From a virus: a stretch of DNA of 64,000 nucleotides. Within the stretch, counting starts at the first letter, position 1, and each line of letters starts with the position of its first letter. A program made the position numbers and the translations under genes. This document shows, piece by piece, positions 21,191 to 29,746 of this stretch. The notes below the pieces were generated by a model. The model searched no databases and was not told the origin of the DNA. It saw only the letters and a list, made by a program, of their open reading frames with translations. The stretch spans positions 1-64,000 of the IMG/VR virus record IMGVR_UViG_3300025327_000016; one strand, written 5' to 3'.

Positions 21191-21715
21191 ATGCCTCATA
21201 TTCCCTTAACAGTAGCATTAAATGAAGATGCACCTAAGCATATTCGATATGCCCATTATTGGGACCCTATTACAGGGACTAATCTAAGTCATTTAAACCC
21301 CATATCTGGAGATCTACGCGGTAAGGATCTTACCAATATTGCTAAAGCTATCTTAGATGGTATTATTGTCAAGGTTACAGGTGAGATGACATTAGAGTTT
21401 GGTGGAGAAACTAGAGTACGTACAGAGCGTATTATAGATACAGATGTAAATGGTTCTTCATCAGTTCAAAGTGCTGTGGTAAGTGTAGGAGATGTAAACA
21501 AGGTAGTAGGTTATGTAGTAACAACAGGTAACTTTTCTATTCAGTTAGAACTCTCGCCAGATGGCGAGGAATGGTATGTATATGACACAGTAAGTGTTAA
21601 CAATAACAGGGCTATCATAGGTTTTGATATGCCATCTCTTTATATACGAATTACATGCGCTAATGCTGATGTAACAACAAAACACGCATTAGTTACATTA
21701 CACGTAAGGATATAA
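21191..21715 (+). CDS. Putative virion surface protein, 174 aa
   Basis: Strong TAGGAGG site. The N-terminal about 65 residues are paralogous to the previous protein. The C-terminal about 95 residues are beta-rich (VVSVGDVNKVVGYVVTTGNF; LELSPDGEEWYVYDTVSV), a jelly-roll-like style seen in phage head fibres and adhesins. The function is inferred from position and composition. Confidence 0.6.
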   Translation: MPHIPLTVALNEDAPKHIRYAHYWDPITGTNLSHLNPISGDLRGKDLTNIAKAILDGIIVKVTGEMTLEFGGETRVRTERIIDTDVNGSSSVQSAVVSVGDVNKVVGYVVTTGNFSIQLELSPDGEEWYVYDTVSVNNNRAIIGFDMPSLYIRITCANADVTTKHALVTLHVRI

Positions 21716-21731
21716 TAGGAGCGTGAAATAA

Positions 21732-22364
21732 ATGGCTAAAGAAATAACAGTTGGTGGTCAACAAGGCGGAGCCGATAATACCATCACTACTTATCAGGAC
21801 TTAGGTACGTACGTTAGATTAGATAGGATGGAAGCGCTCCTCGGTAAAACTATAGAGGCTGTAGACGCTCTCACCAAACAAACAAGTTATTCTATAGATA
21901 GTATGAAGAGTACTATGATAGATATAGTTAAGAATACATTGCAATCTATGAATATAACTATGGTATCCAAATTAGATGAAATTCATAATTCCCTTGTAGA
22001 CATTGCAGGATCTATGTTTGCTCAAGAACAAGAGATGGTTCATAAATTAAATGCTATGATGGGTTGTCTTACGGCGCTTCAAAGCCTTAGTACTTCCATC
22101 GTTGGTAAGGACAACAAGGATATAATAGTACCATTAACAACGATGGTATCTAAGATAGATTCTATGATGGAGTTACAAAAACAATTAATAGGTGCTACTA
22201 ATCAACTAGCCTCTAATACAGTAACCTCAATTAATTCAGTGGCTAATGTTATTGCTCAGTCGGAAGATAAAGCTGCTACAAGTATGATAACAGAACTTAA
22301 AGCACTGAAGGATACCGTAGTATCTATAAATACTACTATGAAGGAAGCCTACCGTTTAAAATAA
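21732..22364 (+). CDS. Coiled-coil protein, 210 aa, possible fibre or connector
   Basis: AGGAG site upstream. After a short Gly-rich start (GGQQGGADNTITTYQDLG) the protein is almost wholly helical with heptad-like hydrophobic spacing (LDEIHNSLVDIAGSMFAQEQ; LKALKDTVVSINTTMKEAYR). It would form a trimeric or dimeric rod. In the neighbouring block of beta-rich proteins it may be a stalk. Confidence 0.58.
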   Translation: MAKEITVGGQQGGADNTITTYQDLGTYVRLDRMEALLGKTIEAVDALTKQTSYSIDSMKSTMIDIVKNTLQSMNITMVSKLDEIHNSLVDIAGSMFAQEQEMVHKLNAMMGCLTALQSLSTSIVGKDNKDIIVPLTTMVSKIDSMMELQKQLIGATNQLASNTVTSINSVANVIAQSEDKAATSMITELKALKDTVVSINTTMKEAYRLK

Positions 22365-22389
22365 TAATATACAACATAGGATTATTACT

Positions 22390-23274
22390 ATGGCAGATGA
22401 AGAAATAATATTGGGAGGCCAACATCTTGTTGGCCAAGCTTTTTTAAATGACGAACGCGAAGAACTAGTATTTGATGATGATATTAAAACCAAGCTTCAA
22501 ACCATCATAGATCTCTTAGAAGATTTACCTATTAATATTGATTTAGACGAATTAAATATTAATACAGACGAGTTAGAACTTAAGTTAGATGATATCATTG
22601 CCTTATTAACCACAATCAGAAACAATGCTGATGAGGTGGAAGATAAGTTAGACACCATAGATCTAACTCTTACAAATGGTACCGCAGAAGTTAAGATAAC
22701 AAACGGAGTTGATACGGTAGGTATATCAACCATAGGTACAGATAAAGCTCTAAAGGTTGATATCGTAGGCGGAACACTAACAGGTCAAATAGACGAAACA
22801 TCATTTGCAGAAGGCGTAGATGAATTCATACCTATTGGTGGCATACTCAACGATACAATTGCTAGTGATCCTACTGAAGATCAAGCAGCAGCAGCCCGTA
22901 TAACGCCCAAGCGTGCCATACACACTAATCTCAGAGATAATGATGGTAATGAACTAGGCATAGACAGTAATCCTCTTATAGTTAATATAGAGCAAGCGTC
23001 ACCAGGTTTAAGCGGCACTATCCTAACAACAGATATAACCATAGGTATGATTGCGTCTCTTCTTCCCTCATCCGTATTGATTGATAGGAAAACAATAATG
23101 GTACAGAACAAATCTACATCTACGGCTATTTATGTAGGTGGAAGTGGTGTTACTACAACCAACGGATTTAGGATAGGTCCTAGGGATAGCTGGTCAATGG
23201 ATATCGGATCTGCTAGTCTGTATGGTATATCTACTTCTGCTAGCATTCCAGCTGTTATAATGGAAGTTTCTTAG
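22390..23274 (+). CDS. Putative fibre protein with coiled coil and C-terminal beta domain
   Basis: 294 aa. The N-terminal third is acidic helical coil (LQTIIDLLEDLPINIDLDEL; RNNADEVEDKLDTIDLTL). The last about 80 residues (SVLIDRKTIMVQNKSTSTAIYVGGSGVTTTNGFRIGP...ASLYGIS) match the C-terminus of the next protein. This DRK...QN...IYxGGSxVT unit is common in phage surface proteins. An 8-bp coding hairpin with a 3-nt loop is at 22417-22435. Confidence 0.6.
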   Translation: MADEEIILGGQHLVGQAFLNDEREELVFDDDIKTKLQTIIDLLEDLPINIDLDELNINTDELELKLDDIIALLTTIRNNADEVEDKLDTIDLTLTNGTAEVKITNGVDTVGISTIGTDKALKVDIVGGTLTGQIDETSFAEGVDEFIPIGGILNDTIASDPTEDQAAAARITPKRAIHTNLRDNDGNELGIDSNPLIVNIEQASPGLSGTILTTDITIGMIASLLPSSVLIDRKTIMVQNKSTSTAIYVGGSGVTTTNGFRIGPRDSWSMDIGSASLYGISTSASIPAVIMEVS

Positions 23275-23310
23275 TTGTAATTAATGTAGTTATAAGGGAG
23301 ATGATGTGAT

Positions 23311-23718
23311 ATGTCAGGATTTATTACCAATCATGATGTTGAGGTAATAGCAGAGTTACCTGCTGGTAGTCAGATTATAGGTGAGGTTGGACTAGATACT
23401 AGTGCTAATACTATTAAAATAGATCCAGCCAATAACACAGTTACATTTGGTGGATATAGTGGTAGTATGCAGACTACTGCAGTTACGGTTGGAACATCAG
23501 CGGTTGCACTGCCTGCATCTACTTTAACTGATAGAAAAACTATATTCTTACAAAATAACAGTAATACTACCATATATCTTGGTGGTAGTGCGGTTACCAC
23601 TGCCGATGGTATTAAAGTACTTAAGGGAGATTCTTTCTCTATAGATATAGGTAGTGTTGTATTATATGCTATCGCAGGAAGTGCTGGTAATGAAGTCAGA
23701 GTTATGGAAATATCATAA
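23311..23718 (+). CDS. Putative virion surface protein, 135 aa
   Basis: AAGGGAG site upstream. It consists of a short N-terminus plus the same C-terminal domain as the previous protein (TLTDRKTIFLQNNSNTTIYL; SAVTTADGIKVLKGDSFSID; VVLYAIAG). The pair is a clear domain duplication. Likely an exposed capsid or fibre component. Confidence 0.62.
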   Translation: MSGFITNHDVEVIAELPAGSQIIGEVGLDTSANTIKIDPANNTVTFGGYSGSMQTTAVTVGTSAVALPASTLTDRKTIFLQNNSNTTIYLGGSAVTTADGIKVLKGDSFSIDIGSVVLYAIAGSAGNEVRVMEIS

Positions 23719-23738
23719 ACTTAATATTATAGGATAGT

Positions 23739-24920
23739 ATGGGAATAAATTCATTTAATGATGGTGCTGCAGACCAGGGAAGTCCAACTTCCCTGGCTAA
23801 TGCCTGGCCTGTTGTGGTTACAGATGGTACCAATACAGTAGGTGTAACGGACAACAACTTAAATGTTACCTTAGGTAATAATCCCAAGGTTGGCATTACT
23901 GATTATGTATTTAGCTATGATAATATAGTTAGTACATTTGGTGAGATTAAAACAGCTAGCACAATAAAACTAGCGGGTGGTAATTTTTCAGTCACTCCTC
24001 TTGATGTTGGAATATGGTTATCTTCACTGGTTAATGGAGGTTCTCAAACAGTATCAGGTGGTGAGCTTGTTTGTCATACAGGAACTACTGCCAATGGTTC
24101 TGTCTCTATTTATTCGCAAGATATAGGTATTTTTTCCTCTGGTTCAGCTAATATTTATATAGCAGGGGTAAGACTACCAGATATAGGAACAACCAATAAT
24201 AGGCGTAGGTGGGGAGTATTCTCAAGCGATTTAGCCGATGCAGCCTACTATGAGATAAATGGAACAACGGTTAATATTGGCATAAGAAAAGGTAGTTCGG
24301 ATACGGTTGTTAGTAGTTTTAATGGAGGTAATTCTTTTGTATTAGATATTAATTATCACTTATATGAGATATACTATACACAAGGTGCTATAATATTTCT
24401 TCAAGATAAAAAGTTAATACATAAAGTTACTCCTACTACTACTACATTAACCTCAACATTAACGTTTTTAGTTAGGTTTGAAAATACGAATCTTAATTCA
24501 AGTACTATCGATGTTCACCTATATGCTCGTAGTGGTATGATATTACGACTAGGAGCATCCAATGATGCCGATCTTAACACCACTAACTCTCTTCTGACAG
24601 AGGGGATGCTTACTTTTTCTAGTGAGTTCACTTCAGGAGCAGGTGGAATTGTTCCATCTCAAACAATTATAACTCCCACTTCAGGTAAAAAAATTAGTAT
24701 TAAGAACATAGTAATAAATATAGAGTCTAATGGAACGGTAGAAGTAGACTTCTTAACTTCTGCTATAAAAGTATATAGAATATATAGTGGTGGTAATAAT
24801 TTTAATCAGTCTGGCGTTATGCATATTGAGGGTGCTCCAAACGAAGTGCTTTCACTTAGTGCTTACGGTATGGGCGCTAATAAGAAACTGTTTATTCTTG
24901 TAGCTTATGATTTGGAGTAA
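23739..24920 (+). CDS. Beta-rich virion protein, 393 aa, possible receptor or carbohydrate binder
   Basis: AGGATAG upstream. The central about 200 residues (VSIYSQDIGIFSSGSANIYI; NRRRWGVFSSDLADAAYYEI; FVLDINYHLYEIYYTQGAII) read like a concanavalin-type jelly roll, a fold used for sugar binding. The C-terminus is another beta domain (LLTEGMLTFSSEFTSGAGGI). No catalytic residues recognised. A 9-bp coding hairpin lies at 23774-23796. Confidence 0.55.
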   Translation: MGINSFNDGAADQGSPTSLANAWPVVVTDGTNTVGVTDNNLNVTLGNNPKVGITDYVFSYDNIVSTFGEIKTASTIKLAGGNFSVTPLDVGIWLSSLVNGGSQTVSGGELVCHTGTTANGSVSIYSQDIGIFSSGSANIYIAGVRLPDIGTTNNRRRWGVFSSDLADAAYYEINGTTVNIGIRKGSSDTVVSSFNGGNSFVLDINYHLYEIYYTQGAIIFLQDKKLIHKVTPTTTTLTSTLTFLVRFENTNLNSSTIDVHLYARSGMILRLGASNDADLNTTNSLLTEGMLTFSSEFTSGAGGIVPSQTIITPTSGKKISIKNIVINIESNGTVEVDFLTSAIKVYRIYSGGNNFNQSGVMHIEGAPNEVLSLSAYGMGANKKLFILVAYDLE

Positions 24921-24929
24921 TAGAATAAA

Positions 24930-25556
24930 ATGCAGATAAATCATATAACCTATAGTTTATTTAAGGAAATTAATAACTCTCTTAATTTACAAGTAGGTTA
25001 TGTCGAGTATAGTAATTATTACGATATTTGTGTAGTAGATCGTAATAAAGATATTGTTTATTTAACTAGGGCTCTTAAAGATCAGGGTGTTGATAATATA
25101 GATTTTGATACCAATCTAAGGCCATCTGCAACATCCTCTAATATATTAGAGGATTTTATTACTGCTCAATTAGTACTTAATAGACCTTTTTATAGAGATT
25201 TTCCAACAGTTGTTCCTATTTCCGAATTATTTGAAAAAATAGAATTAACTACAGGAGAAATTAGTTTAGAAAGCGGTAAAACTCATCAAATAGATTTCAT
25301 ACCTGATAATGGTGTTAAATGGAATTTACACAGTCTACAACTGAATACAGAGTATAGGGGTAATATTAAATTAATACATGATCCCGTTGGTGATAATATA
25401 TTGATTGTTAAAATATCACATAGTGATGCTGGTTTTACCGAAGCACATATAGATCATGAAATGTTAGGAGACGGTGTAATACCTATTAGAGTAATACTAA
25501 CTTCATTACAAAATAGTAATACATTAAGTGCGTGGATCAGGGGAGTAATCAAATAA
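24930..25556 (+). CDS. Virion protein, first of three with a shared N-terminal domain
   Basis: 208 aa, TTGGAG upstream. Residues 1-75 (ITYSLFKEINNSLNLQVGYV; YDICVVDRNKDIVYLTRALK) align with the N-termini of the next two proteins, including a shared DxxTNLRPSA-type motif. The remainder is beta-rich. It overlaps the next gene (TAATG). Likely part of a multi-copy surface or connector structure. Confidence 0.6.
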   Translation: MQINHITYSLFKEINNSLNLQVGYVEYSNYYDICVVDRNKDIVYLTRALKDQGVDNIDFDTNLRPSATSSNILEDFITAQLVLNRPFYRDFPTVVPISELFEKIELTTGEISLESGKTHQIDFIPDNGVKWNLHSLQLNTEYRGNIKLIHDPVGDNILIVKISHSDAGFTEAHIDHEMLGDGVIPIRVILTSLQNSNTLSAWIRGVIK

Positions 25557-26959
25557 TGATGCAAGAGTTATTTGTAAAATATACGCAACTAAAATACCTA
25601 TCCCTACTTTTAGATCTGAAGATAGGATATATAGATTTAGTTGATACCTATAGTTTAATGGTTGTAGATGTACTATCTAATAATATATATAAAATAAATC
25701 TTACTAAACCCAACAATGGGATTGTCATAGATCAGTTACAATTAGATAGTTATAATGATTTTATTAATAATATACTACCTACGGCTATGTTATGTGAAAG
25801 TATTGATGACTGTATTGCAAATGCGATTTATGATTATCAGTCTTACTCTCACACAGGCATGCTGACTAATATTAATGATATGGTTTCGATTCGAACAAGT
25901 AAAAGAAGAAATGTGGTTTTTCAATTAATACATACCGCATTCACGGGGACAATAATATTTGAAGCTACTGTTGATAATAGTGGGGTGTGGACTCCTATAT
26001 TCGGATATGTGGCTGGTACAGGTCAGTCTTCAACCACATTTATCAATCCAACATCTGGTTCTGTATTTAGATGTACTGTAGCGGGATTTACCCAAGTTAG
26101 GATAAGATTATTAGGTGTGGGGTCTGGCTCTACTAATATTGTCACATCAGTAACCAATGAAACCAGCGGTGTGTTTCTCAATTTTCCATTGCCTATAGGA
26201 AATAACACAATAGGTAGTATTAATCAAGCAGGTACTTGGAATATTACAGACATTACAGGTACGGTGTCTTTGCCTACAGGTGCTTCTACAGAAACAACAT
26301 TGTTGGCAGCCAACAATAATCTCGACGAAATAGCTTTGAATACAGATAAATTGGATGTTGATTTATCAACACGTCTATCAGAAGTGGATTTTGATAATAG
26401 AATTGGTGAGGTTCAATTAAATCCAACAGATTATACTGTATTAGGAAGACTAAAGGATATAGTAGATAGGCTTGGAGATATTACGGTAGTTTCTAGTGGA
26501 GATGTCTGGCAAGTTATGTCTTCGCAATCAAAAGCTTTTATTACAACTACTTCTGTTGTAATTCCAAGCCAAACAGCTCCAATATTTCTATTGAAAAATC
26601 CAAGTACAGATAAGATAATGAGGGTTAAATCTATACATATTACTTCAACAGATGAAGAAAATATTATTTTCATATATAAGAACGGAACTATTACATCCAA
26701 TGGAACATATGTTGCAATTAATAACTTGAAAGATCTTGCTATCTCTTCTAGTATGTTGGTTTATCGTACTCCTACTACTTCTAGTTATGGCACCAAACTA
26801 ATTGAATCAGTCAACTCTGATGAAGAATTTTTTGTATTTAATTTTGAATTAGCCCTATATATAAATCCAGGTGAAAATCTATTGGTAGTTGGTAAAAAAG
26901 GAAATAATTCTAACTCCAATGGAACAGTTACGGTTATGTTTGGTGAGGAGTTATTATGA
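25556..26959 (+). CDS. Virion protein, second of three with the shared N-terminal domain
   Basis: I choose ATG 25556 (AGGGGAG upstream, overlaps the previous stop) over the in-frame GTG at 25532. 467 aa: shared N-terminal domain (VKYTQLKYLSLLLDLKIGYI), two beta-rich domains and a central coil-like linker (LLAANNNLDEIALNTDKLDV). It overlaps the next gene as ATGA. Confidence 0.6.
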   Translation: MMQELFVKYTQLKYLSLLLDLKIGYIDLVDTYSLMVVDVLSNNIYKINLTKPNNGIVIDQLQLDSYNDFINNILPTAMLCESIDDCIANAIYDYQSYSHTGMLTNINDMVSIRTSKRRNVVFQLIHTAFTGTIIFEATVDNSGVWTPIFGYVAGTGQSSTTFINPTSGSVFRCTVAGFTQVRIRLLGVGSGSTNIVTSVTNETSGVFLNFPLPIGNNTIGSINQAGTWNITDITGTVSLPTGASTETTLLAANNNLDEIALNTDKLDVDLSTRLSEVDFDNRIGEVQLNPTDYTVLGRLKDIVDRLGDITVVSSGDVWQVMSSQSKAFITTTSVVIPSQTAPIFLLKNPSTDKIMRVKSIHITSTDEENIIFIYKNGTITSNGTYVAINNLKDLAISSSMLVYRTPTTSSYGTKLIESVNSDEEFFVFNFELALYINPGENLLVVGKKGNNSNSNGTVTVMFGEELL

Positions 26960-27981
26960 AATCATTTGTAGTATCGTATAGTAAATTAAAAACAATAAAG
27001 ACACAGCGCAATTTAAGTTATTGTTATATAGAAGACGGATTAATCTATACTATATTTCTTGTTGATAATCCCAAAGATGTTTACTACTATACTAAGTTAA
27101 TTCAAGATTCCAATACTGACATTGTTGATTTTGAGACTAATATTAAACCAACAGCAATATCATATAATGATTTGCAAGATGGAATTGTTGATCAGTTTAT
27201 AAAATTTAAACCTTTCACAGGGTTGGGATTAATACGAAGCGTAACTGAAAAAACAGATTCAACTAAAGTATATGCTGTTTCACACAATCTAGGAGATAAA
27301 TGCACATGGCACCTTAAGAGCTTACAGATTACTGGAGAAACCCTCATTAATTCAGGTGACAATCTAACATTTACAAGTGCTTACCCATATTGGATAGATA
27401 CCTATAGGGTAACTAGCGATAGTAATTTAGGTAAAAGACCTCAAATATATATAGATGGTGTGCCCCAGATGCAATACAACAGTCAAGATAAGCAAACTAA
27501 TTCTAATCTAACTATTAATTATGAGAACGGATCTGTATTATTTGATACGCCAACTAGTGCAAATATTACTGCTAATTATTGGTATGCTACCACGAGTGAA
27601 TGGGAAATCTCTCCTTCTCCTGGTAAGATGCTTGTTATTGATAAAGTTGAGGGACAATTTAGCAATGACATGCAAGTATTTAATGATATTATTTTATTTG
27701 AAGTTTATGTTGGGCCATATAAAGTTGGAGGACAGAGGTATAAATCCGCGCAGGATATTCATAATTGGGCTAATGCCCCCTCTATTTCTCCTAAGTTTGG
27801 AGAGCTAGTAAGTGATGTCACTGTGTTTCCTTGGAACTATATCTCCACTACCATTCTAAAGTCTTCACTGAATATGAAATTAGTTGTTAGATTGATGGAT
27901 AATCAACCTTTTACATGGCCTACCTATAATAAAAATAATTTTGCTACTGCAACCTTATATATGTTGTCGGAGGATTTATAA
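26956..27981 (+). CDS. Virion protein, third of three with the shared N-terminal domain
   Basis: 341 aa, start overlaps the previous stop. N-terminal domain VSYSKLKTIKTQRNLSYCYI with DFETNIKPTA matches the two genes before it. The middle carries a strand-turn-strand unit (RPQIYIDGVPQMQYNSQDKQ) and the C-terminus is beta-rich with an aromatic patch. Probable adhesion or fibre role, by inference. Confidence 0.6.
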   Translation: MKSFVVSYSKLKTIKTQRNLSYCYIEDGLIYTIFLVDNPKDVYYYTKLIQDSNTDIVDFETNIKPTAISYNDLQDGIVDQFIKFKPFTGLGLIRSVTEKTDSTKVYAVSHNLGDKCTWHLKSLQITGETLINSGDNLTFTSAYPYWIDTYRVTSDSNLGKRPQIYIDGVPQMQYNSQDKQTNSNLTINYENGSVLFDTPTSANITANYWYATTSEWEISPSPGKMLVIDKVEGQFSNDMQVFNDIILFEVYVGPYKVGGQRYKSAQDIHNWANAPSISPKFGELVSDVTVFPWNYISTTILKSSLNMKLVVRLMDNQPFTWPTYNKNNFATATLYMLSEDL

Positions 27982-28073
27982 TTAAAGTGTCATTATGCTT
28001 ATGTGGCTGTGGAAAAAACACAAAAAATAATAATAGATTTTTAAATGAATAAATAACTATGGGAGAAATACAA

Positions 28074-28289
28074 ATGCCTAGAAAAAAGAAGCCTAATAAG
28101 TTCCTTGCAGCAGCTATGGAAGGAATCCTTCCTGATATAGCTCAAATGACCAAGAAAGACAAAGAAGAATACCTTGCTTCTGTACGTCAAGAAGTATTTG
28201 ACTTACTAGCTAAATATGGGGTAGGGATTGCCTTAGATTATTCAATAGGTATTAAGCTTAATACACCGATAGAAGGGAGTATAAATTAA
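28074..28289 (+). CDS. Small basic helical protein, 71 aa
   Basis: ATG 28074 (GGGAGA 7 nt upstream) is preferred over the in-frame ATG 28059. The product begins MPRKKKPNKFLAAAMEGILP and is helical with a Lys-rich stretch (TKKDKEEYLASVRQE). It ends directly before the patatin-like gene and may be co-translated with it. The 77-bp gap before it has no convincing gene. Confidence 0.58.
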   Translation: MPRKKKPNKFLAAAMEGILPDIAQMTKKDKEEYLASVRQEVFDLLAKYGVGIALDYSIGIKLNTPIEGSIN

Positions 28290-29123
28290 TTGGATATCAC
28301 TCTGGTTCTCTCGTCAGGAGGAATTAGAGCCGCAGCACATATCGGTCTACTTACTTATCTCTTAGAACATAATAATATAAATATAAAACACATAGTAGGT
28401 TCCTCTGGTGGTGCAGTAATTGGTGGGTTATATGCATCAGGATTATCACCCGCCGAAATTAAAAAGATATTTCTAGATATTAAGAATCCAGGTTTCTTTA
28501 TAGAATATGATCTATGGTCACTATTTAATGGCACTGGATTGTTTCCTGGTAAGAAGTTACGCAATAAACTTAATCGATTTCTAAAAGACCAATATATGGT
28601 CAATATAAAACAAATAGATTTATCCATAGTTACCACTCATGTTCGTACGGGAGATCCAATACTATTTACAACCAGAAATACTTCCCATGCATATATTAAT
28701 CTAGCAGATCTTATAGCTGCTAGTTCAGCCATACCTGCTATATTCAGGACACGGCCCATTCCTATGTCAGGATATGGTGGTGATCACTTCTATGATGGTG
28801 GTATAGCTGATTGCTTACCCATACACTATTGCTACAACGATCAAGTAGATAGAATATTGGTATCGAATGTTGCTTCTGGTGTAGATGAAGATATTGTTCG
28901 TGGTAAGATAGATGCTATATTTTCTGCTTACGAATCTCTATGGGATAGTCACATTGACAAATCCATATCTGAAGCACAGTATCTTCTAGAAGATAAGCTC
29001 ACACTTCTTACCCCTAAGATGAGGGGTGGCACTATCTTTGATGTTAAGCGTATACCTGAATTTATAGAAGCTGGTTATCAGAATGCCAAAGCTGTGCTAG
29101 AGCCGCTTTTAGCTATTAAGTAA
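28290..29123 (+). CDS. Patatin-like phospholipase
   Basis: 277 aa, TTG start directly after the previous stop, with GGGAG upstream. The patatin fold markers are complete: oxyanion hole LSSGGIRAAAHIGLL, nucleophile motif GSSGG with S39, and the dyad aspartate in YDGGIAD (D169). It resembles bacterial RssA-type hydrolases. The expected reaction is release of fatty acids from phospholipids. No signal peptide. Placed among virion genes, it may be carried by the particle or act on the host membrane late in infection. Confidence 0.88.
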   Translation: MDITLVLSSGGIRAAAHIGLLTYLLEHNNINIKHIVGSSGGAVIGGLYASGLSPAEIKKIFLDIKNPGFFIEYDLWSLFNGTGLFPGKKLRNKLNRFLKDQYMVNIKQIDLSIVTTHVRTGDPILFTTRNTSHAYINLADLIAASSAIPAIFRTRPIPMSGYGGDHFYDGGIADCLPIHYCYNDQVDRILVSNVASGVDEDIVRGKIDAIFSAYESLWDSHIDKSISEAQYLLEDKLTLLTPKMRGGTIFDVKRIPEFIEAGYQNAKAVLEPLLAIK

Positions 29124-29419
29124 GTTGATATAGCTAAGCTAGATAAAGCTTTTTAGGTTCTTTGATGGGGTTAATCGTTGCCATGTAGTAGATGGGTTTA
29201 TTCGTCCACAGGGTCGCTGTGATAACTGGTGGAGTCCATATGGCACAACAGGACGCTAGTCCTATAAAGGAGACGTGAAGGGAAGAATGGAAGAGGGTTT
29301 ATCTTTGCCAAGTGATGGCAACAGTAGGGGTGTATCTAGTGTTAAGGTCAACAACAAAAAGGATAAAAGAAAAATTACAGATAATTTCCTCTTGGTTCGT
29401 AAACCTGGAGAATCAGAAA
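29124..29419. other. Intergenic stretch with no clear gene
   Basis: The region holds stop-rich short frames. A good ribosome binding site (AAAGGAG, about 29267-29272) could start an ORF at GTG 29275 or ATG 29287 that runs to 29715 (about 145 aa, basic, with one hydrophobic segment and a CGC...CLRC cluster), overlapping the membrane-protein frame in another phase. I cannot decide which frame is used. No tRNA pattern found. Confidence 0.4.
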
Positions 29420-29671
29420 ATGTTTTATTGGACAGCAGGATTCTTCTTTCTTCCTTTAGGATACGACTGGATTCAAATGGGATGCTTTATGATAGGCCTG
29501 AGATTGCTTCATCTATCGCCCATGCCCGCGTTTTGGTTTTCAATTGGTTGCTTGTATTGTTTCTCGTTGATTTTCTTCTATCTATATTTTCGCGTAACAA
29601 AGAAAATGAAATCTGTGGATGTAGCAAGAGATATAGTGGAAAACCATGTCTTAGATGTAGAGTTAGATTAA
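29420..29671 (+). CDS. Small membrane protein, holin-like candidate
   Basis: ATG 29420 with GGAG 9 nt upstream; the frame is open further up to 29312. The 83-aa product has two or three hydrophobic segments (FYWTAGFFFLPLGYDWIQMG; PAFWFSIGCLYCFSLIFFYL), a basic junction (FRVTKKMKS) and a short acidic C-terminal tail. Size and topology suit a holin. An overlapping frame (29287-29715) also has a good ribosome binding site, so the assignment is uncertain. Confidence 0.4.
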   Translation: MFYWTAGFFFLPLGYDWIQMGCFMIGLRLLHLSPMPAFWFSIGCLYCFSLIFFYLYFRVTKKMKSVDVARDIVENHVLDVELD

Positions 29672-29746
29672 CTATAAAAGACACAAAAAAACAACTATCT
29701 ACTATATGTTCTTAACGAGCTATAAATTTCTTAAGTAGGAGTTTGA

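Noticed and set aside
29124-29280. A tRNA gene in the gap after the patatin gene
   Set aside because: I could find neither an acceptor stem nor a T-loop pattern.
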